Shown one piece after another: positions 57,201 through 64,000 of a DNA stretch of 64,000 bases. The position numbers were made by a program, and so were the translations under genes. The DNA lies in assembly GCA_021646405.1 (NCBI GenBank), contig SOER01000009.1, forward strand, positions 20,651 through 84,650, written 5' to 3'. The notes beneath the pieces are model-generated. The model worked only from the letters and a program-made list of their open reading frames with translations, made no database searches and had not been told where the DNA came from. The stretch's first letter is position 1; each line of letters opens with the position of its first letter. Source of the DNA: Candidatus Loosdrechtia aerotolerans. Its GTDB lineage: Bacteria; Planctomycetota; Brocadiia; Brocadiales; Brocadiaceae.

Positions 57201-57838
57201 TCACCGGTTCTTCTCATTCCAGTAAGGTCTTTTGTAATAGTATTGAAAAGTGCAATGTTGTAGGTATTCAGAACAATGCCAACCGGTTCTGTATCAGGAT
57301 AAGAAGTAACAGGGGCTGATATGGATATACAGTTTTGATCAAGATAAGGATCATGGTATGGCTGACCTATATATGCATTATTATAACCAAGTTTTATGCC
57401 TCTCGTAAATGTATCCTGATAAGACATATCAGTACCGACTAATCTCTCACTGGTAGAGGCGATAACAGTGCCGTCCTTGTTTATAAGCGTTATGGCCACA
57501 AGGTTATTGCACAACGGCAGTTTTACTCTTGAAAGATATCTATTTAAGCGAGGCACTTCATGGTCCTTATTGACCCCCTCACGAATGATCCTCTCAAGCC
57601 CGTTTCTTATAAATCCATCGGTACTGAAATCTATGACACGTGCCTTTTTTGCTTCCATAAGATGGAGAAAGTGGATTCTTTTTGATTCTGCAACGGCCCT
57701 TAACTGTCCGAAAATCTGGCGCTTTAGCGTAGCTCTGGCATTGAAGTAATGCATTGCCGTAACGGCAATAATAGGGATGAGAGAGAGGGAGAGTGTAAAG
57801 AGAAGTAATCTGTTTTTAATCGTTCGTAAAGGGCTCAT
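54206..57838 (-). CDS. Multi-PAS membrane sensor histidine kinase
   Basis: 1210 aa. An N-terminal helix and Cache-like periplasmic sensor (about 1-300) lead to a HAMP segment ([20 protein letters not shown]). A coiled coil and at least four PAS/PAC units follow ([80 protein letters not shown]). HisKA has [14 protein letters not shown] (His988) and the HATPase has [19 protein letters not shown] and [11 protein letters not shown]. No receiver domain. It is a paralogue of the kinase at 10796-13039, extended by extra PAS units. Confidence 0.92.
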   Translation of the reverse strand: MSPLRTIKNRLLLFTLSLSLIPIIAVTAMHYFNARATLKRQIFGQLRAVAESKRIHFLHLMEAKKARVIDFSTDGFIRNGLERIIREGVNKDHEVPRLNRYLSRVKLPLCNNLVAITLINKDGTVIASTSERLVGTDMSYQDTFTRGIKLGYNNAYIGQPYHDPYLDQNCISISAPVTSYPDTEPVGIVLNTYNIALFNTITKDLTGMRRTGEVYLVNRDKVMLTESRFTENAPLNLTVDTEPVRMIVKDGSEMTGIYTNYRGRSVIGTSMYIPEYDWALLSEIDRAEAFEPLWTLGLIALIFGIASTGAVVSLGVIFALSLSTPIRVLKNAAERFTRGELDYRVEIIRKDEIGSLACSINTMAEELAREIGEHKKMEQELRVLNESLEQRVAERTAELRGVNEELKKEIAERKRVEDELRQTSLEFRKMMNSISDCVWSAEVSTVGGKFFYRYYSPVVEKITGRPPEFYIQGRERWLSTIYAEDRIRMEKASHRIITGQSSHEEEEYRVVLPDGRIRWVRDSVVAKRTESGILRLHGVVSDITERRRMEDALEKSRASLANAQRIAHLGSWEWDIIKDTVTWSDEVYRIFGAEPQSFAVTLEGFLDLVHPGDRESVRKAIHEAVYEKKPYRIDHRIPLPDGSLRFAHCEGEVLRGDTGRAVRMNGIIQDVTELKKIEEELKVLNESLEKRVEERTAELMKVNEKLRNEIVDRRHAEEELYESRERYRSLVENALDVIFTLARDGMITSLNPAFETITGWSRNEWMHKHFFPLIHPDERSLALGLFRTVLQGGTVPTFELRILCKSGEYAVGEFKATPQVHKESIVGALGIARNITDRKRAEEALRASEGKYRLLFESLPQRIFYKDKNSVYISCNKNLARDLHIKPDEIKGKTDYDFYPEKLAERYRMNDKRAMESGQTEEAEEKYFMDGQECIIHITRTPVKDEKGEIIGILGIFWDITEKVTLQREAEQSRHLAALGELAAGIGHEINNPISGVINYAQMLYNKSREGSRERDIASRIIKEGDRIARITSRLLSFAKAGDVKERKGIVSIEEIFSDTFILTEAQIRKEHIKVITDIPQDLPKVIAHLQQIQQVFLNIINNARYALNQKYPGVHNNKILDISAEEILVNNCLYVKITFCDHGTGIPAGVREKIMRPFFTTKPRGEGTGLGLSISYGIMKDHEGRLMIDSVEGEYTKIILLLPAFKPGK

Positions 57839-58167
57839 TTCGCTGATATCCTTTGAATTATACTATGTAATGTACTCTGTGACCTTATAATAAGCAATAC
57901 ATCAAGAGCACATACAGCTACAATTCAATATCTTACAGAAAATATTTACAATCTTAGGATACGTATTCTTAAATTGTAATATAAGAGTTTATCGTAAATT
58001 AACATGTCATAAATTAACACTATGAGCCTGTTCTTGTAGATTCAGGAATCAAGAAAATTACACGGTATCAATTCTCGTATTAACCTTCTATTTTTATTCA
58101 GATTAATAAAACAATCAGTGATAACTAATAATTATGTTTAGCAATAATAATGCCCGAAGAAACCAAC
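57839..58167. other. No supported gene
   Basis: AT-rich spacer downstream of the AddB-like gene and upstream of the kinase, both on the minus strand. No repeats or RNA signals noticed. Confidence 0.4.
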
Positions 58168-61100
58168 TCATGGATTTTTACTCGCAGTTTGATTCATAAT
58201 TTCGTGATATTTCTTTAATCTTACATCATGTTCCAGTCTGAACCGCAATGGTTGGTTTCCTCTCCGGCATATAGCAGTAAATTCACACCATTCACATTTC
58301 TGAGTATTCTCAAGCGGTGTGACAGGAAAGATACCGTTACGGATATAGTGCAGAAACTCCCGTACCGTACCCCAGCATTGTTCGCTGTGCTCTTTCCAAT
58401 CCTCCCGTTTTATAACCTTTTCAGGCACCCCCTTCTGCCCTTCTCTTCCTTCCACAACCTGTGCGATATAGGTAAAGGATGCCTCTTCCAGCTCTATCTG
58501 GCTTCGGAGAGTACGCCCTTTTTCTCCCTCTTTTGACACGATATATTCCGCCAGAATAATATAAAAAGGAAGCTGTAATCTCTGTCCACGAATGGCGGAC
58601 CTCATAATATTTTCCTTGAAAAACCTTCCGGACTTGTAATCTACTACCCGAAAACGTAGTATCTTATCTTCCCATTTTAAATCTATACGGTCTATCTTTC
58701 CCCTTAACGTTACATTCTTTATATTTTTTGGCAAAGTATCCCCTGAATTGATCTTTACAGTCCTTTCCAGATAAGCAGGAATATAACCCGTTTGTTCGAT
58801 GCGGCGGAGATCCCATGCAATAAAATTTGCCAGAAAGGCAAGTACCGCCTCTTTTTCCAGTTCCCAGATAACAGGATATGGAACCGGTATCCGCTGCTCA
58901 ACACTGTTGAAACACCTTTTGGCAATATCATGTAAGAACTCTGCAGGATCTAATTCATTCGCCTTTGTATCGAAGTATTTTTTCTTAAGCAGGGTAGTAT
59001 AAAAGAGTCTTACGATGCTGTGATAAAGATTTCCAAGATCTACGGCAGTTGTGACCGTACCTTTTTCCGGCTCATACAGAGATTCCAGATGCAAGACCTT
59101 TTCCAGGAAAAATCTAAAAGGGCAGGAACCAAACACCTCCAACGCAGTAGGGGTAAAACCATACCGTATCTGTTCATTCCACCAACGGGAAATATTATCA
59201 AGAATCCCATCGTATGCAGTAAGGTGAGGATGATAACTCTCTATGTGGTTTAAGGCCAACTGCAGGCGGGCAAAGATATCCGGATTTATATGAAAAGCCT
59301 TTAAAAAATGTGTGGGACTGACCCTCTCAAGGGCTAAACGAATCCCCGTCTCTTTGGGTGTAAGGAATGATATCCTTTGTCTACAGAGTTTCTCTTTAAT
59401 ACCCCGGGGAACGTAGATGAGATGTTCTGGCTTTTCTTTAGCGTTTTCTGTCGCCGCTGACGGATCATTTCTATTCTGAAGAATGTCCGCTAGATAATGA
59501 GAAGGAATCTTAGGCTTGCCTGTCTCATCCGAACGTTCGTAGAGAAGGTAGAGTCGTTCCCTGGCTGAGTTTATCATGAGATGGAAGAGCATGTGCTCTT
59601 CTTCAAACCCCCTTAATCTTTCAGGGAGGTAGTTCCCGAGCACCTCATTCAGCCTTCGGCGAACGTGATCCCTGAGAAAGGGTTCCTCGGAAATAGCGCG
59701 TGGAAACACCTTCTCATTCAGACCGAGTATAAACAGGGCCCGGAAAGGGATACCCCGTGCCGACATGACATCAAGTACCGTTACTCCACCGGTATTCTCC
59801 AACCCCGGGGAGAGGCCTTCCTGCCGGCATGCATCAAGGAAGGCATCAATAAATTGTTCCCGGGTAACCTCTTCATTCAAGCAATCCAGGGCACATACTA
59901 TATCGAGCAACTCATATATCCGCTGCATTATTGCCCGGTCTCTTCCGGTATCTTCCTGATTCATCCCTTCAGTCGGAATACCAATATAATCCTGAAGAAA
60001 ATGGGCAACCTTCTGACTCAAAACACCCCAGGATGCCTTCTCAGGAATGGAAGACAGGTCGTTTGATAATGCCTGTAAAATATGCTCAAGATACCGGATC
60101 TGATCTATGGAAATATGAATCTGCTTTTCTGCCTCATCTTCATCCGCAGGTTCCGGAGCTTCCATTCCTGATGCCTGTTTAAGCCTTGATAACCAGCATT
60201 CAATACCACCACGGATACCCAGCCTCCTGCTCAGGACATCCCAGAGGTCCGGACGCGGTGTAAATGTCTGAGAACAGGGAACAGATATTTTGAAGTAGGG
60301 AGATTTTAATAATTCTATAACCAGAGGACGGTAAAAATTCTCTCGCTTTAAAAGGAGTATTTGCCGGATAACCTTTACGAGTGGATACCTTTCAAGAGGC
60401 TCCTGTAAATCCGTTATAAACGGGATACAGTTCTCCTGAAATATCCTCTTAATATCTTCCGTATACGGTACAAGCCCCCTTGCAACGACACCAATCTCCT
60501 CCAGTTTATACCCCTCATCCACCAACTTAAGAATCTCCTTGGCAACGGTCCAAACCCCGTCCCTTTTACCGGAAGTATTTATAATACAGCAGTTTTTATA
60601 ACCAGATTTATAACCAGAAACTTCCGTCCCGGAAGAATCACCATGGAGATTCATGGCACATGGAAATGCAGAACCTCTGTCCATCGGTATTTCCTTTATA
60701 TCCTGTGCCAATCCCAGGATAAAAGCCTCGAAAAAAGGTTTTACGTAGGAAAAGGCTGCATGACTTTTTTGATATGGTATGAATAGTTTTGTGGAATGAA
60801 ATGTAAATATTTCCCGGAAGAAGTCCAGTTCTACACCGGTAAGATCATAAAACCCGTATATCAGGATTGTCTGAAAGTTTTTGAGAAATTGAGATTCTGA
60901 TACAGAGGGAGCGGCGATACGATACATATCTGAAAAGTTCACTATCTTCAGGTCCGTTAATTTTTGCCTGAACATACGGTAAAGTTGTGTTACCCCACTA
61001 AGTTTTTGCAGATCGATACCCTCAAAAAACTTTTCCTGAATAGCCCGCTCCAAATCAGTTGGACAAACATTTGCATTAGAGAGTTCATACAGAACCCGAA

Positions 61101-61467
61101 AAAGGGCACGGGAAAGGGCTCGTAAAGACCGCACGTTTTTTCCAAGGGATTTGCGAAACAGAGGATCATTTAATAATCCTTCGATGAGATATTCATACAG
61201 GATTGGCTGTGGAATGACCCGTCCTGTATCAATACCCGCATATCTGCAGACCTCACGTGCAAGGATATAAGAGTTCATGAAAGAGACATTCATGAAAGAA
61301 GCTCTCTCTTCAGAGACAAGACGCTTTTGGAGATGATGCATCATCATATTCGTGGGCACTACAACGGCAAGGGGCATAAGGGGAGATTCCTTTTTTAGTG
61401 CTCGTATCGTATGTATGAATGAATCTTCAAGGAATGGGTGGTAAAGCCCTGTGGTAACGGATAACAT
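58168..61467 (-). CDS. AddB-like ATP-dependent nuclease subunit / PD-(D/E)XK nuclease
   Basis: 1099 aa. The N-terminal two-thirds look like an UvrD/AddB-type helicase fold lacking a clear Walker A (GVTVLDVMSARGIPFRALFI; LYLLYERSDETGKPKI). The C-terminal nuclease has RGKIDRIDLKWEDKILRFRV with VDYKSG, then QLPFYIIL, and the Cys set SCPFRFF ... CEWCEFTAICRR that holds a 4Fe-4S cluster in AddB/Cas4-type nucleases. It probably takes part in double-strand-break end resection; an AddA partner is not in the window. No strong ribosome-binding site before ATG 61467. Confidence 0.82.
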   Translation of the reverse strand: MLSVTTGLYHPFLEDSFIHTIRALKKESPLMPLAVVVPTNMMMHHLQKRLVSEERASFMNVSFMNSYILAREVCRYAGIDTGRVIPQPILYEYLIEGLLNDPLFRKSLGKNVRSLRALSRALFRVLYELSNANVCPTDLERAIQEKFFEGIDLQKLSGVTQLYRMFRQKLTDLKIVNFSDMYRIAAPSVSESQFLKNFQTILIYGFYDLTGVELDFFREIFTFHSTKLFIPYQKSHAAFSYVKPFFEAFILGLAQDIKEIPMDRGSAFPCAMNLHGDSSGTEVSGYKSGYKNCCIINTSGKRDGVWTVAKEILKLVDEGYKLEEIGVVARGLVPYTEDIKRIFQENCIPFITDLQEPLERYPLVKVIRQILLLKRENFYRPLVIELLKSPYFKISVPCSQTFTPRPDLWDVLSRRLGIRGGIECWLSRLKQASGMEAPEPADEDEAEKQIHISIDQIRYLEHILQALSNDLSSIPEKASWGVLSQKVAHFLQDYIGIPTEGMNQEDTGRDRAIMQRIYELLDIVCALDCLNEEVTREQFIDAFLDACRQEGLSPGLENTGGVTVLDVMSARGIPFRALFILGLNEKVFPRAISEEPFLRDHVRRRLNEVLGNYLPERLRGFEEEHMLFHLMINSARERLYLLYERSDETGKPKIPSHYLADILQNRNDPSAATENAKEKPEHLIYVPRGIKEKLCRQRISFLTPKETGIRLALERVSPTHFLKAFHINPDIFARLQLALNHIESYHPHLTAYDGILDNISRWWNEQIRYGFTPTALEVFGSCPFRFFLEKVLHLESLYEPEKGTVTTAVDLGNLYHSIVRLFYTTLLKKKYFDTKANELDPAEFLHDIAKRCFNSVEQRIPVPYPVIWELEKEAVLAFLANFIAWDLRRIEQTGYIPAYLERTVKINSGDTLPKNIKNVTLRGKIDRIDLKWEDKILRFRVVDYKSGRFFKENIMRSAIRGQRLQLPFYIILAEYIVSKEGEKGRTLRSQIELEEASFTYIAQVVEGREGQKGVPEKVIKREDWKEHSEQCWGTVREFLHYIRNGIFPVTPLENTQKCEWCEFTAICRRGNQPLRFRLEHDVRLKKYHEIMNQTASKNP

Positions 61468-61777
61468 TGTATATTATAATTATATATTTATATATAGGGT
61501 ATATAAGTCGTAATCTCTGGCCTTATGAGTGGGGAGAACAGAAAATTTCGTAAGGGCGAAATATCAACTGACATTCAAGAGGTTTCCTGTTACGTTGTGG
61601 AAATTTCTTGTAAAGGCTGATATATCATATCATCAAAGTTACTTTGAGACCTGGTGCAGAGCTCTATCCTTTTCCCTCCCCCTTCATCCCATACGCATCA
61701 AGCTAAGCCTTAGTAGCCTGCTGGCCTGTTCCCAAACCATGCGCTGAGCCTGTCGAAGCATCGGTTTTTCCTCTTCC
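61468..61777. other. Intergenic region with dispersed repeat
   Basis: Contains the inverted partner of 53119-53238 (61561-61684) and then a catcaagctaagccttagtagcctgctggc segment (61695-61724) that returns inverted at about 63617-63650, flanking the insertion sequence. Confidence 0.6.
61561..61684 (-). repeat. About 120-bp dispersed repeat, copy B
   Basis: Inverted copy of 53119-53238; shared pieces include ttcaagaggtttcctgtta, cgttgtggaaatttcttg and gctctatccttttccctccc. Downstream it runs on into a catcaagctaagcc tail shared with 43915-43935. Confidence 0.75.
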
Positions 61778-63609
61778 TCTTGTTCCCAAACAGACAGGCT
61801 GGGTCAAATACAAGTTGTACTGATGGCATATATAGGCTTAATAGGGATAAAATAAAAATATTTTCGATTATTTATTTTGTTTTAGGTCGAAAAATTCCCG
61901 GAATAGATCTTTTTCGTGTATTTCGATACCTATCCTTTGGATTTTACATGCTATTGAACTTTGCAATCAACATTGGTACACCCAGTATGGTTATCATTCT
62001 CGCCATGTTGAAACACGTTGATAGGATTGACAGCTCTGCATTAACCCCTTCCTTGCCCCGTAACAAAAATTGACCTGCCCCTAAATTCCGCTTCATATGA
62101 CCAAAAGGTAATTCTGCTTTTTCTTTGCGTAACTTATAGAGCTCTTGACTTTCTTCCTGGTGGTAGGTCTCTTCAAGTCTCTCTCTCAGCTCTTCATTCT
62201 CCACCATTCGCACTACCCGTCTACCATCTTTACACGAAGTGCTTGCAACTCCGACACTCTTTCGCTGTGGCCTTATAGCTTATTTTCTCCTCGGAATCAA
62301 ATGCAAAGCCTTTCTTCTTAAGCGCTTTTCCTTCCGGACAAATGTATACATCCCTTTTTTCATCATAGTGAAACTCTTCTTTACCAAACGGCTTTACCTC
62401 CGTTCTCTTGTTCTCTTTTTGTGCTTGCTTTCTGCTTGGTATTATTACCTTTACCCTCTCTGGTACTTTCTCTATATCTTTAAGACTGAAATATCCTGAA
62501 TCGCTTATTACATGGGTTGGTAACTTACCCAGGGTTTCCGTACACTGTTCCACCTGCGATGAAAGTTGGTTCTGATCGTTATTCTGACTAACGGCTTCAC
62601 AGTTTACTATTAGACCGTGTTTTTTATCCGTGCTTACTTCGCAATTCATTATTGCATGATTTCCCTGGCGAGTCTTACCATTGACACTATCTATATCCGT
62701 TGCGTTGATCCTGGCTTTTCCCGTCTCTTTGAGTTTCTTTGATATTTCCTTTACCCTGGCTTGTAATTTCTTCTCTTAATTCTACTAATGAGCCTTTGCT
62801 GTCCTCTTCCTGGTCTATTTGTTCTGCTTCTTCCAATATCCGTTCTATATTTTTTTCCGCTATTTCTAAATATTTCTCGCACCTCTTCCCACGTGTTATT
62901 TATGCATTGGCCCGAAATTTACTTCCATCGACAAACAACGTATTTCCTTCTATCAGATTAAGTTCTATACAAAATTTTACATTCTGCTTTAAGACCTGCT
63001 TTATGGCTTCTTTATTATCTCTGCGAAATCTGGCTATCGTTCGGTAATCCGGCTTGATGCCTGACACTAACCATATAAAGGATAAATTATGATGACATGC
63101 TCTTTCTAATTTCCGGGAACTTCTTTCCCCGTAGGAATATCCATATACAATTAATTTTAACATTGCCATTGGATAATACTCATAGGCTCCGGCTTTATCC
63201 GGGTTGATTGTAAAGCCCATTTCCTGAAGATCTAAGGTTTCTATAAATGCATCATATGCTCTCACCAGATCTTCCGGTTTGACATAATCTTCTATTGTCA
63301 AAGGTAAAAGTGCTTTTTGATCTCTATTTCCTACAATATAAGTCATACTGTCTCCATGTTTCCTGCAATTTCATGTGCTTGCTGTTTTTCAGGAAAACAG
63401 ACCACAAAACACATCTATCTCACTGTTATATAAGTACTTATGATAACACAAACAGAACAAACATTCAAGGGTTTTTTGCTTTAATTTGCTGAATTATAAA
63501 CACTTGCGTACTCTCCTCTACAAATCAATATCAACCCCTTGTCTGACTTATTCAAAGCTGAAATTAGGTGTTTTCTCATTTGACCCAGCCTGTCTGTTTG
63601 GGAACAAGA
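61778..63609 (-). mobile_element. Insertion sequence, IS1182-type, inactive
   Basis: About 1832 bp bounded by perfect 32-bp inverted repeats: 61778-61809 (begins tcttgttcccaaac) and 63578-63609 (its exact inverse). Contains one minus-strand transposase broken by stops and frameshifts. No target duplication is evident at the edges. Outer inverted repeats (61695-61724 and about 63617-63650) lie just outside. Confidence 0.88.
61944..63346 (-). pseudogene. IS1182-type transposase, broken
   Basis: Three pieces of one transposase. The N-terminal DUF772-like part (63346-62900: LTIEDYVKPEDLVRAYDAFI; AMLKLIVYGYSYGERSSRKL; YRTIARFRRDN) ends FRANA then TAA at 62902-62900. A central DDE-type part (62649-62230) has HVISDSGYFSLKDIE and a CPEGKALKKKGF zinc-type segment. 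The C-terminal part (61944-62213) has ERLEETYHQEESQELYKLRK and FGHMKRNLGAGQFLLRG. Multiple lesions make it non-functional, so it can only move in trans. Confidence 0.88.
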
Positions 63610-64000
63610 TGGTGACATGAGCCAGCAGGCTAATAAGGCTTAGCTTGATGCATATGCCCTTCATCCCCCTCCGGAAGGGGACAGCCTTCTTGCGGAGGCG
63701 ATAGTTCGCTGCTTTTCGTCATCTCAAAGCAAAATATTTACCCCGGGCAATCAGAGAAAAGCCCTTTGGGCTTGAAAAAAATACGGCAAGGCACCCTCCG
63801 CCCGGTGCATGCGTCTGTCCCCCTCTGATGCTGAAATCCGAAATACGAAACTTGTCCTGAGCGGAGCGAACGGATCCGAAACAAATTCCAAAATACAAAA
63901 TTCCAATGGAAAAAACCGTGTTTTGAACATTTGAAAATTGAAATTGAGAATTTGTTTCGTATTTCGGATTTAGCATTTCGGATTTCACTATCGAAGGGGG
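63610..64000. repeat. Repeat-rich window end
   Basis: No gene. 63617-63650 is the inverted partner of 61695-61724. 63835-63898 (gaaatccgaaatacgaaac...gagcggagcg...acaaattcca) is the inverted partner of 9088-9165, and cgaaat/ggattt motifs continue to the end of the window. Confidence 0.6.

Overview
The window looks like chromosomal DNA from a bacterium of moderate to low GC. The best guess is a planctomycete of the anammox type (Brocadiales). That is an inference from general character: a TraT-like lipoprotein, SBBP-repeat and TPR exported proteins, multi-PAS dCache kinases, a Ku gene and many intergenic repeat families. No taxonomic marker such as rRNA is present. The tmRNA at 28071-28426 encodes the tag (A)NNLTAKQPMAMAA, which could be matched to a genome.

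Layout. 1-10.7 kb is a housekeeping stretch: TraT-like lipoprotein, priA, guaB, cca, an aquaporin, an exported unknown and a DUF2254 membrane protein. A dCache/PAS histidine kinase (10.8-13.0 kb) and a truncated cyclic-nucleotide-binding gene (13.4-13.8 kb) follow. From about 13.8 to 28.1 kb lies an accessory region against the 3' end of the tmRNA gene. It holds a minus-strand operon with a strong promoter (25537-25565): half-size hsdS, hsdM, a doubly frameshifted hsdS, a DUF2188 gene, four TIR-domain genes, hsdR, a YgjP-type metalloprotease and a HARE-HTH fragment. A smaller 2.2-kb segment between duplicated tmRNA 3' ends carries hicAB and the C-terminal part of a tyrosine integrase. From 28.8 to 43.9 kb the window returns to core genes: an HtrA protease, topA, a PpiD/SurA-like protein, ribF, an adenine methyltransferase, a tatC-FecR fusion, ribH, a nusB-PHP fusion, ftsY, sdhB and a LOG-family gene. 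From 44.4 to 52.8 kb are two tandem thioredoxin-like genes with in-frame TGA codons, a zinc-ribbon protein, a metallophosphatase, a TPR protein, a membrane protein, an SBBP beta-propeller protein and Ku. The rest holds a repeat-rich intergenic stretch, a 1210-aa multi-PAS kinase, an AddB-like nuclease and a dead IS1182-type insertion sequence.

Two observations stand out. First, four consecutive TIR proteins sit inside a type I restriction-modification operon: two resemble Thoeris ThsB, one is a short TIR, and one is a TIR-like/TIR/SLOG protein. All are translationally coupled or closely spaced, suggesting a Thoeris-like signalling module in which a TIR-SLOG protein takes the place of ThsA. 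Second, two paralogous thioredoxin-TPR genes each have TGA exactly where the first Cys of CxxC should be. Each TGA is followed 17 nt later by an identical 18-nt hairpin, as expected for bacterial selenoproteins. Two domain fusions (TatC-FecR and NusB-PHP) are also notable.
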